Positions 50,273 to 59,130 of a stretch of DNA of 64,000 nucleotides are shown here, in pieces. Within the stretch, counting starts at the first letter, position 1. Every line of letters starts with the position of its first letter. Below the pieces are notes generated by a model. It did no database searches, was not told the DNA's origin, and saw nothing but the letters and a program-made list of their open reading frames with translations. Position numbers and translations under genes: made by a program. Origin of the DNA: Candidatus Kuenenia stuttgartensis (GTDB taxonomy: Bacteria; Planctomycetota; Planctomycetia; Planctomycetales; Planctomycetaceae); contig CAMDRI010000007.1 in the NCBI GenBank assembly GCA_945906725.1, forward strand, positions 1-64,000, given 5' to 3'.

Positions 50273-50818
50273 TCACGCCAACCCGACGCGCAAGCGAGGG
50301 GTTTTGAGCACGGCCTCTCGCTTACGCGTCGGGTTGATTTGGCCGAACAACGTCCGCAAGAACGCCGCAGCTTGTCTCGCAATTCCCGGCTGCGAACTTT
50401 CGCGTGGCCCAGCGATGTTGAGGACTCGAATCGAGTTCGCCTCCAACCAATCGTGAACCGACTGCGTCGTCACGTCACGCAAATCGACCACCAGGCACGG
50501 CCGGCGGTATCGCTCAGCGAACGTTTTGGTCAGCGCGGTTCCGCCACGCAACGATCCCAGCGAAAGAATCAGCGTGCCTTGGGAGTCTTTCACGTTCAAC
50601 GCCGTCCGCTCGGCATAGTTGGCCGTGGGAGATTCTTTCAACGGGTACGACGCGGGGACTGAACCGTCTTCGGCGCGACGTCCTTTCGGACACCAACCAC
50701 CGCACGGGATGCCCAACTCCAAAGCCACATCCAACGCCGCGCGATCGACTCCCGTTTGCCCGCCGGCAACGACTTGCTCCAACCGCCATGCCTTGTGAGT
50801 CGTCCCCGCTGACTTCAT
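50273..50818 (-). CDS. Putative molybdenum carrier / LOG-YpsA-like Rossmann protein with repeat-derived tail
   Basis: LEQVVAGGQTGVDRAALDVALELGIPCGGWCPKGRRAEDG; C-terminus NPTRKREAVLKTPRLRVGLA encoded by inverted repeat. Confidence 0.8.
   Translation of the reverse strand: MKSAGTTHKAWRLEQVVAGGQTGVDRAALDVALELGIPCGGWCPKGRRAEDGSVPASYPLKESPTANYAERTALNVKDSQGTLILSLGSLRGGTALTKTFAERYRRPCLVVDLRDVTTQSVHDWLEANSIRVLNIAGPRESSQPGIARQAAAFLRTLFGQINPTRKREAVLKTPRLRVGLA
50280..50336. repeat. REP-like inverted repeat (AACCCGACGCGCAAGCGAGGG family)
   Basis: AACCCGACGCGCAAGCGAGGG ... CCTCTCGCTTACGCGTCGGGTT. Confidence 0.7.
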
Positions 50819-50860
50819 CCGGCCACTCCGATTCCAGAACGAGCCGCCATTCTCAGTGCT

Positions 50861-51436
50861 TCACACTTCAGCCCGTTGCTCGCCACCGAACGCCAGTCGC
50901 ATTTGCGGGTCTTTCTGAGCCTGCCATTCCTTGAACAACATGCTGGGCTGGATGTCGTGGTTGTTTTGATATTTGTCGCTGCGGTACTCGGTGATGTCGC
51001 CATGAATCTGGTGGTAGAAAATCTGGCAGATCGGCACGCCCGGATAAATCCGCACAGGCTGGATCGCGTACATCTCCAACGTCCAAAAACCACAAAAGCC
51101 GACGTCGCCGAACCCAGCCGTCACATGCACGAACAAGCCCAAGCGGCCAACCGACGAGCGACCTTCCAGCATCGGCACGAGGTTGTGCGTCTCCGTCCGC
51201 TCCATCGTGCGGGCGAGATAGAGCTGATTCGGGTTCAAGACGAAGCCATCGTCCGGGATCGTATAGCGGCGAAAGCGATTCGGCCGACGCATGTCGAGCA
51301 CGATTTCTTCGTAGACCAGCAGCTCGTTGTGCAGGCGCAGGTTGTAGCTGTTCGCATTGAGCTGCGTTTCGCAGAACGGCTCAATGACGATATTTTTTCC
51401 AAGCTGGGCTTTGATCTCATTGCCGGAGAGGATCAT
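50861..51436 (-). CDS. dcd: dCTP deaminase
   Basis: MILSGNEIKAQLGKNIVIEPFCETQLNANSYNLRLHNELLVY; LEGRSSVGRLGLFVHVTAGFGDVGFCGFWTLEM. Confidence 0.93.
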   Translation of the reverse strand: MILSGNEIKAQLGKNIVIEPFCETQLNANSYNLRLHNELLVYEEIVLDMRRPNRFRRYTIPDDGFVLNPNQLYLARTMERTETHNLVPMLEGRSSVGRLGLFVHVTAGFGDVGFCGFWTLEMYAIQPVRIYPGVPICQIFYHQIHGDITEYRSDKYQNNHDIQPSMLFKEWQAQKDPQMRLAFGGEQRAEV

Positions 51437-51583
51437 CGGAATTACCGAGTCTGGGAGGACGTGATCGCAGACAGCGGCGGGAAGGTATGGAGTGTCGCGG
51501 CGAGGTGCAAACGACCGATGAACACAGAATTGGTCATTGACTATTGGTCGTTGGCGATTGGCTATTTGGGTCAGCGGATGACC

Positions 51584-51612
51584 AATCTCCAATCTCCAAT
51601 CTCCAATCTCAG
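51584..51612. repeat. Short tandem repeat (CCAATCT)x4
   Basis: ccaatctccaatctccaatctccaatctc read directly. Confidence 0.85.
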
Positions 51613-51644
51613 GCCATCTGCGACGGTCGTGCGGAATTACCCCG

Positions 51645-51975
51645 CTAAGTTTTGCAGTTCCCGATCGCACCCAACGCTTTGATCACCAGGATATCTACGT
51701 TTCGGCCGCCGACGCTGTATCGCATCTCGATGTCCACCAAGAACAGACTGGGGGAGCGCTCGGCACTCTGCAACTTTTCGACGGAATCCAGTCCATCCTT
51801 CGCATCGAGAATCGGCACCACCGAGCCGCCACCCATCACTGCTCGAAGTCAGGCATCAGAGTATGCATCTCTTGGCCGACGGTGCCGATGTCGGTCGTCG
51901 TCTCGGCCAGCAACCGCGACAACAAATGAAACTCGGTGTGCCGATCCAATTCGAGCGAATCGAATTCGTCGTTCG
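51645..51975 (-). pseudogene. Fragments of a ChpA/CheA-type hybrid chemosensory protein (Hpt-associated segment plus receiver piece)
   Basis: DEFDSLELDRHTEFHLLSRLLAETTTDIGTVGQEMHTLMPDFEQ and, in another frame, ILDAKDGLDSVEKLQSAERSPSLFLVDIEM. Confidence 0.55.
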
Positions 51976-52157
51976 ATGGCATCGACGGAGTCGCCGCAGG
52001 CAAGTACCAGGCGACCGCGATTCCGCAAACAGTCATCATCGATCGCGAGGGCAAAGTCGCCCGACTCTTCGTCGGCGGCGGTCCGAAACTGGCGGATCAA
52101 TTACGTGACGCTCTGCAAAGTGTTTTGAGTGGCTCCGATGCAGCCAAGCCGCAATGA
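51975..52157 (+). pseudogene. C-terminal fragment of a TlpA/thioredoxin-like protein
   Basis: GIDGVAAGKYQATAIPQTVIIDREGKVARLFVGGGPKLADQLRDALQSVL, lacking the N-terminal half and CxxC. Confidence 0.6.
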
Positions 52158-52209
52158 TGCGCTCTCGTTCCCACGCAGAACGTGAGAGCGTGAAAGAGTG
52201 TGAGCCTTC

Positions 52210-53622
52210 ATGAATCGATTCGTTTTCGTTGTGTTGTCATTGGTGCTCAGCGCTCGCTTCGCAGCCGCCGACGAGTTCCCGTCGCCTCCCAACACCGAGC
52301 AGGGCAATCCGTCGCCGATCGCGCGGAAGGAAGATGCCGACGACCACAACTTGCCATTGCTGGTTTGGTACGGCCTGTCGTCCTTAGACAACGAGCTTGT
52401 CGCACAACTCGTGGAACTGGCGAGACAATGTGAATGGCCGACCACTCGGCGGCTGATTGCTCGGCGAGTCGCCGAAGAAGTTGAAACGCAACCCGTCGAG
52501 CTGAGTTGGCTTCTTCGGAAGGCGAGCACTCGTTCGATCGAGTTTTAGTCCGACGTGCTGGACGGGATGAGCGAGGCGTTCGTCGGCTGGCGCAAGGTTT
52601 CTCAGCCGTCCGCCTGGGAAGCATTTCTCTCGCGGATCATGGAGAGCGACGACGAGAAGCTGCGAGAAAAGGCTCGTGGTCTGAGTGCGCTCTTCGGCGA
52701 TGGCCGTGCGCTGGATGAATTGAAGAAGGTCGCCCTCGACAAGGAGGCGGACCTCGCCGCGCGAAAGACTGCGCTGCAAACGCTGATCGACGCTCGCGCT
52801 CCGGGCGTGCGGGAACTGTGTGCCGAGTTGCTCAGCACGCGGTTCGTCAACGTGGCTGCGGTGCGCGGTTTGGCGGCCGAAGACGATCCAACGCTGGGCG
52901 CGAAACTGGTGAAGGCCTACCGCTCGTTTCACGCTTCCGAGCGTCCGCAATTGTTGGCGGTGCTGGTGACTCGCGCGACGTGGGCGGGCACGCTGCTCGA
53001 CGCGGTTGCGGAGGGCAAAATCCCGCGCGACGACCTGTCGGCGTTTCACGCGCGGCAGATTCGCAATCTCGAAAACAAAGAGCTGACCGCACAGCTCAGC
53101 CGAGTGTGGGGCGAACTGCGCGACAGTCCGGAAGACAAACTCCAACTCATCGCAAAGTTGAAGGCGGAACTGACACCGGACACGCTGGCTCGCGCTGACA
53201 CGCGTCGCGGCCGAGCGGTCTTCGTCAAAACGTGCTCTGCGTGTCACACGCTCTACGGCGAGGGAGGCCGGCGTGGACCGGACCTGACCGGCGCGCAGCG
53301 GCACAACATCGACTACTTGCTGGAAAACATCGTCGATCCCAGCGCGGTCGTCACGGCCGACTTCCGCGTGACGATTCTGGAGTTGGCCGACGGTCGCGTG
53401 CTCACCGGGGTCATCACGGCGCGAAACGAGAAGACCGTGACGCTCATCACGCCGACGGACACGCTGACAATCGAACGCCTCGATATCGATATTCAACAGC
53501 AATCCAAGCAGTCGTTAATGGCCGACGGACTGCTGCAACCGCTGTCAGCCGAGCAGGTGCGCGATCTGTTCGCGTACCTGATGACTCGCGCCCAAGTGCC
53601 GCTGCCGGATTTGTCAAAGTGA
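52210..53622 (+). pseudogene. Internally deleted PVC-type heme-binding (membrane-bound dehydrogenase-like) protein with in-frame TAG
   Basis: Signal peptide + EFPSPPNTEQGNPSPIA fused to RKEDADDHNLPLLVWYGL; TAG at 52546-52548; downstream same-frame CSACHTLYGEGGRRGPDLTGAQRHNIDYLLENIVDPSAVV heme-c domain. Confidence 0.75.
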
Positions 53623-55056
53623 CTTCTCAATCCGTAGCCCAGCAGCTTCCGTGATGCGGTTGAAGGAGGCGCGGTTGGTCGTGTAGCTGATGAGTTGCAC
53701 AACGTCACGCGGGCCAATCTGTTTCACGGCTTCAGTCGTTTCGGCGTCGGTGAGCATGATCGGAGACGCGGCCAACTGCCGAGCCAATCGGAACTGAGCA
53801 CGCTCGGCCGGAGTGAACTCCGACCAGTCGCCGTCGAGTTTGAAGATTTGGTCATCGGACCAACCCAACTCGCGAAGACGTTGTTGAGCTTGCCCAAGCG
53901 CGTACCAAGCACGGTCTTGGCGAGCGATGATCCAACTGACTTGAGCTTTCAATAACGGCTTGAGATCACCACGCGCTTCGGACGAGTGAATGCTGGCGAT
54001 GCGGCCCTTCCCGCTCGTCGGAAAAGTGGCCAGCAGTCGCACCCACTGCGGCAACGCTCCTTCCGGAAAACCTTCGGGCACGAGTTCTCTCGCCTTGGCG
54101 TCCTCCACCAACGGCAATCGCGGCGTTCGCTGCCGTGCGGCGTTCAACGCTTTCGTCACGTCCCCTCTCGATTCCAGCGGCGCACGGCGGAAGACCGTCT
54201 GCGTGGAGGGCTTGCCAGATTTCGCGTCGATCACCAGTGGCACGACTTTGGTGATCACGTTCTGGTACTTCGGCGAAGTCGGGGTCAGATAGTTGTGAGA
54301 CTTTTCGGCCGGACGCTCCGTTTTGTCAGCGAGCTTCTCGGCTCCTGCGTTGGCACCTTCGGGCCGTCGGCTGCCGAAGTTTCCACCACTGGAGGACTGC
54401 GGAATCCCCGCTCCCTCTTTCCAGCGGTTGATCGAGTTGTAGCCGGCGACGGCCAAGATGATCTCCAGGATTTGCTTGTCGGTGTAATGCTTGCGGAGTT
54501 CGACGAAGTCCGCGTCGCCGAGACGATGCGGTTCGTAGGTCAGCGTGCGCGTGAACGCATAAGCCGCTCGCTGAGCCGGTTTGTGTTCCAACCAGTCACC
54601 ATCCAGCGCCGCAATCTGATCTTCGCTTAAGCCCGCGACCGCGAGCTTCGATTCTTGATGACCCAGTCAATACTGGCAGTTGTTGGTTCGCGAGGCGATC
54701 CAGAACAACTCGACCGTGAAGCCATAGTCCAGGGTCAGATCGGGATCGTTGCTGCGGCCGAGTCCAGTGCCGCCGGTTCCACGACCGGAGCCTCCCGCCC
54801 CCTGCCCTTCGGTGGACGGCATGTAGTGATATCGCAGCCGACTTTCGTAGCTCGATCCGCGTTCACCGAGTTTTTCCTTGTCGGCTTCGGTCAATTCCGG
54901 CAAAGGGATGCGCGGCGTGCGCCCCTTCATGTCCTCAAGAGCTCGCTTCATCTCTGGCCGAGTCAGCGGCACGGGACGCGGCGCATTCAGCGAATCCGCC
55001 GCAACAGCACTCGTGGCGGTGACGGCTGCCACGAGACCAAGAAACATCGAACGCAT
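53614..55056 (-). CDS. AhpD-like (carboxymuconolactone decarboxylase family) exported protein; candidate selenoprotein with UGA at 54667-54669
   Basis: ORFs 55068..54667 and 54591..53614 are in one frame separated only by UGA; NNCQY-U-LGHQESKL matches CxxCxxGH; SD GGAGG 5 nt before ATG 55056; two tandem CMD-like repeats. Confidence 0.75.
54629..54648 (-). promoter_or_regulatory. Candidate bacterial SECIS hairpin
   Basis: Minus strand AAGCTCGC-GGTC-GCGGGCTT: 8-bp stem, GGUC loop starting 27 nt after UGA (26 nt between). Confidence 0.6.
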
Positions 55057-55068
55057 GATGACCTCCAT

Positions 55069-55473
55069 TCACTCGGTCTCTTGTCGAAAGACGGTGATGA
55101 CGGGACGGGTACTGATGAGATAAGCCGCATCCACACGGATCGGCTGGCCGGATTCGGATTGCAGGGTCAGCTCGACAAACTTGCGAAGGTTGGTCCCTTC
55201 GTTCGAGTCGCTGTCTCGGATCTTGAACTCCAGAAGTTTCTTGCCAGCTTTCCAGTCGACGTCTCCCACGATGATCTTGGGAGACTTCTGCTCCAGAACG
55301 ACTGGCGTCTCGCCCGCCTTCCAGGCCTTGAGGGATGTTTCCAGCGATTCGCACGCGACATCGACATCCAACTTCCAAGGCCCGGAACCACAACCAACGC
55401 AGGCAACCATCAACAGACTGACCACCACCAGCAGGTTACACCGACGAACACTCACGACGAGAAACATGGCCAT
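55069..55473 (-). CDS. Small planctomycete lipoprotein, unknown function
   Basis: N-terminal hydrophobic segment with lipobox VACVGCGSG; sits tightly between DUF1559 and AhpD-like genes. Confidence 0.65.
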   Translation of the reverse strand: MAMFLVVSVRRCNLLVVVSLLMVACVGCGSGPWKLDVDVACESLETSLKAWKAGETPVVLEQKSPKIIVGDVDWKAGKKLLEFKIRDSDSNEGTNLRKFVELTLQSESGQPIRVDAAYLISTRPVITVFRQETE

Positions 55474-55482
55474 AAGCTCCTG

Positions 55483-56454
55483 TTAGAATGCTCCCAGAAC
55501 TTCCTTGCCGGCACGAGTTCCCAAGCCTCGCCACACCGGCAATGAGATTGTCTGGCTGACGAAGCGGGTGGCACCGTCGCACATCGCGACGTGAACGCCG
55601 CCAACGTGTCGGCTGAATGCCGTGGTCATGATGCGACCGGGGGGATACATGCACGACCGACTGTTCGGCGGCGCGACGTGGTAGTACATCGTCGTTGAGT
55701 GATACGGGCGCAGCCACGGTGCACCGACATCCGAGAAACCTTGCTTGGTGAGGTCCGACGTGTTGATCGCGAGACAATCCGCGAGCGCTTGATCCGGCGT
55801 CGCCGGATACGTCCCCGGCTGATAGGTGTCCGACTCCGGCGTACTGACGCCGTTATTGCCGTCACCCAGCAATCGCTCAGAGAACGCGGCGGTCGAACTG
55901 AGCCCGTCGCGAATGTCCCGTCCGCCAATGCTGCTGCTCTGGTAGAAGATGCCGCTCGGCGGCGGCATTCCGTAGTTCGCGCCACCGACCGTCGTCGAGG
56001 GGAGCGTGTAACAAATCTCGCTACCGGCGTTGCCGTAGTAATTGTTGGCTCCGCCGAGTGCGGCGATCGTGCCTCCGTCGGAATCGGAAGGACATCGAAA
56101 GCCCGGAAGTTGCTTCGTTCGGACAGAGTCATTGGAGACGTGGTTGTAGGCGACGTTGAAATTGACTTGCCGAAACAAAGCCTGCTGATCCATGAACGGC
56201 AGCAGTCGAGCAAAGATCGAAATGTTGTTGACGTTTGCTGGCGGCAGCATCTTGTTCGTGTCGTGATAATTGTGGAGTGCCAAACCAATCTGCTTGAGGT
56301 TGTTCTTGCACTGCGCCCGCCGAGCGGCTTCGCGAGCGGCCTGCACGGCGGGCAGCAGTAGCGCGATCAGAATGGCGATGATGGCGATGACGACGAGCAG
56401 TTCGATCAGCGTGAAACCGCGACGAACCGTGGAGAGTTTGTGTGAACGAAACAT
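55483..56454 (-). CDS. DUF1559 prepilin-like protein
   Basis: [58 protein letters not shown]-terminal [21 protein letters not shown]. Confidence 0.96.
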   Translation of the reverse strand: MFRSHKLSTVRRGFTLIELLVVIAIIAILIALLLPAVQAAREAARRAQCKNNLKQIGLALHNYHDTNKMLPPANVNNISIFARLLPFMDQQALFRQVNFNVAYNHVSNDSVRTKQLPGFRCPSDSDGGTIAALGGANNYYGNAGSEICYTLPSTTVGGANYGMPPPSGIFYQSSSIGGRDIRDGLSSTAAFSERLLGDGNNGVSTPESDTYQPGTYPATPDQALADCLAINTSDLTKQGFSDVGAPWLRPYHSTTMYYHVAPPNSRSCMYPPGRIMTTAFSRHVGGVHVAMCDGATRFVSQTISLPVWRGLGTRAGKEVLGAF

Positions 56455-56731
56455 CGTTGCAGCTCCCAAAAAAGAAAACAGGAATCAACGCACAGAACGA
56501 AATCCCCGACGGAATCTCCGTGCGGAATTTGACGAAAGAAAAGCGCAATTTGCTGACACGAGTTCGTCGCGTGTCGAGTTCTCTGCGGCGATTCACCCGA
56601 CTCAAGGATGGCACCTGCTCGCCGGATTTGAGCGATCACAGATCATCGCTCGGCGCAACACGGCCACGTCAAAACGATGCGAGAGCGCAGGGCAGAAAAT
56701 CGCGCAGGCGCGTCGTTCTCGTCGAGTGGAC

Positions 56732-57121
56732 CTAGCCTCGCGGCGGTCGCTTTAGCTGGTGGCTCAAATGACGAGCCAGCACTTTGCCAGACTCCAGCGA
56801 CCACTCCGACGAATCGATGTGCTGATCGCGAATCTGCTGCAGCACGCACGCCCACTCCATCGATGAAGTCTCGACCGTCGGCCGAGTCGGGAGAGGCGGA
56901 GTCTCGGAACGCCGCGAGCAGTTGGCTCCACGGCAGGGGGCCGCCGGCATTCGGTGCGAGGCGTCTGAGCCATCGGCCTGCGCTTGGCCACCGGGATGCG
57001 CCAAGTAGTCACCGCAACTCGCTTGGCACGTTTGCTCGCCGCCAAACCAAAAACCAAGCAGGATCGCAACGAGTGCAAATCGGCTGGTGCGGCACAGTAA
57101 ATAGGTCTGGACGGGCGACAT
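56732..57121 (-). CDS. Hypothetical secreted Cys-containing protein
   Basis: MSPVQTYLLCRTSRFALVAILLGFWFGGEQTCQASCGDYLAH; no recognised domain. Confidence 0.4.
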   Translation of the reverse strand: MSPVQTYLLCRTSRFALVAILLGFWFGGEQTCQASCGDYLAHPGGQAQADGSDASHRMPAAPCRGANCSRRSETPPLPTRPTVETSSMEWACVLQQIRDQHIDSSEWSLESGKVLARHLSHQLKRPPRG

Positions 57122-57287
57122 CGTTGAGGAGCGTAACGGAGCGATGCTCAATGCGTGAATCAGAAATTTGGAGGAATTCAGGTTCTCTTCAGGTTGAACA
57201 CGACCGTTGGCTCGGCTGGTATTCATCGGCTGTCGCGAGCCCAATTCATCAAACGCAAACGCTCCGGCCGAGTCGACCCGAGGCCGG

Positions 57288-58895
57288 TTAGTACCGCAGC
57301 GACGTTTGAATGTAGAGCTGTGTTGCATCCTGATTGGGAACTGTCGGCGAAGAATTTGAGATGACGCGATTGCCGTACCAAAACCAACTGTACCCGAATT
57401 GAACGTCAAAGTTCGGGTTGCAGGAATAGGTTGCGATCAGATCGAGTTCCTGGCCGAGGTCCGAACCGGTGCCTGTCGCCGAGCCGACCGGCGCTCCGGC
57501 GACGTTGTAGATGCGATCCGCAGCGGTGTCCAAAGTGAACCAGTGCATCGCTGCCACGCCCGTCAGTTTTGCGTGCGGCTTGATCGTCGCTTGCAGCGCG
57601 ACGTCATTGAGGTTCTGGCCTGCGAAATTGTCGATGATGCCCCAGTAGGCGTGATTCAACGGGACCAAGACGTCGTAGGTCGTGTTCTTGCCGTCGGTGG
57701 AATCGGAGTCGCCCGAACCCCAGTAGTAAATGAACGACAATTGTGGTGTCCACGCCACCTGCGAGAACGTCGTGCCCAGCTTGGTCGTGAAGAAACCCGC
57801 CTGCACATCCAGGCCATTGTCCTCGCCAAATTGATACGCCCCTTCCGTGTCCGTGGCGAAGACGATCCAGGGTTGATCGCACTCATCCTTGATTGGCTTC
57901 GTCATCGTCCAGCGCAGGCCAAGCGTGTGCCGATTGCCGTCGGCCCAGCCGGCGACATGCTGGGCCGAATCCGTTTGCAGCCAGACATAATATGGCTCGA
58001 TCGTGTTGTCTTTGATCCCTCGGTAGACCGAGTACATGCCGCTGTACCAGCGCGAGTCATCGGCATGGTCAAATCGATTGTCCCAGATGCTGACCGCCGC
58101 CGGGCCAGCGAGTGAGGCCACCGCGGGACGTCCTCCGGTCCCTCCGGTCGGGTTGGCGGTGTTGACCGGACGGACGGCGAACAGGTCGATGTCCCAGGTG
58201 TCGCCTTTGCTGAACAGCTTGAAGCCATCGAAGTTCCGGCGCGTGTTGCCCCAATCGAGAGGTGAGATCACCTGCTGGCCGGGGCTGACGCCGCTCGGCG
58301 CGCCGTAGAGCAACTCTTGACGACCGGCTCGGAAATAGACCGGCTTGTCGTCGCGCTCGGCGATCTTCAAATCGAAGAACGCGTTCTGGATGTCCCAGCG
58401 GTTCTTGTCGATGCCGGTGACGGCGAGTTCATTGTTGTCGATCGAGGCGTCGATGCCCTCGACGTAGACTCGGACGTCTTGGTCCCACTTCAGATCGACG
58501 TACTGACGCCAACGATACAAGTCATAAGTGCTGCGTCCCGGCCCACCCGGACGAAGACGATTGTCTTCGTCCATGTAGCGGTGCCGAATCTCGCCGCCGT
58601 AGGACAGCGTGAGTCCGCTCGGCTCGCAGTCGTCGCCGAAGAGCGGCATGTTTTTCAACTCTTCGCCGAGGAAGTGCGGAGCGTTCAGATACTCACGAAA
58701 CGCGACGGACAGTGGAGCCTCTTTGACGCTCTGGATCGCTGACGTCTCCGAAGCGGCAGACACGGCCGGTTGAGTTGGCGGCACGAGAGCTTCTTGAGCA
58801 CCCACAAACTGCGGGGCCAACCAAGTCACGGTGGACAAGGCCGCCGCGGACAGACAACGAAATCGCCAACTCATTCGGAGCATGATGCCGAACAC
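57288..58895 (-). CDS. Alginate-export-like outer-membrane beta-barrel protein
   Basis: Signal peptide; GGEIRHRYMDEDNRLRPGGPGRSTYDLYRWRQYVDLKW; VYFRAGRQELLYG; terminal QLYIQTSLRY. Confidence 0.75.
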   Translation of the reverse strand: MFGIMLRMSWRFRCLSAAALSTVTWLAPQFVGAQEALVPPTQPAVSAASETSAIQSVKEAPLSVAFREYLNAPHFLGEELKNMPLFGDDCEPSGLTLSYGGEIRHRYMDEDNRLRPGGPGRSTYDLYRWRQYVDLKWDQDVRVYVEGIDASIDNNELAVTGIDKNRWDIQNAFFDLKIAERDDKPVYFRAGRQELLYGAPSGVSPGQQVISPLDWGNTRRNFDGFKLFSKGDTWDIDLFAVRPVNTANPTGGTGGRPAVASLAGPAAVSIWDNRFDHADDSRWYSGMYSVYRGIKDNTIEPYYVWLQTDSAQHVAGWADGNRHTLGLRWTMTKPIKDECDQPWIVFATDTEGAYQFGEDNGLDVQAGFFTTKLGTTFSQVAWTPQLSFIYYWGSGDSDSTDGKNTTYDVLVPLNHAYWGIIDNFAGQNLNDVALQATIKPHAKLTGVAAMHWFTLDTAADRIYNVAGAPVGSATGTGSDLGQELDLIATYSCNPNFDVQFGYSWFWYGNRVISNSSPTVPNQDATQLYIQTSLRY

Positions 58896-59130
58896 CTTTG
58901 GAGCTTACGGAGAAAAGAGCGAGCGCTCTAATCTGCCCTGCTCTCTCGTGTCGGAAAGGACGGTGCTGCCGATTGAGCGTCGTCCGCACTCAAACTCCGG
59001 TCGAATGTCAGCGGCTTGTCCGCGCAAGCAAGGTTTCGCCAACCGTGAAAGTCGGTCTGTGGTTTCCGCAGTGACGAATTCTTGCACGTCACAAGAGAAA
59101 CCGTCGTGAGAAGTTTCGACGCGAGCCAAC

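Noticed and set aside
51584-51612. (CCAATCT)x4 tandem repeat as a CRISPR-like array
   Set aside because: Seven-bp units without spacers; a simple repeat within intergenic repeat DNA.
50861-51670. 78-residue N-terminal extension of dCTP deaminase
   Set aside because: Extension (IGDWRLEIGHPLTQIANRQRPIVND..) is translated repeat DNA; the conserved protein starts at MILSGNEIKAQLG (51436).
52546-52548. TAG in the PVC-type gene as pyrrolysine or programmed readthrough
   Set aside because: The gene also has a large internal deletion, and CAG to TAG at a Gln-like position explains it more simply; kept as pseudogene.
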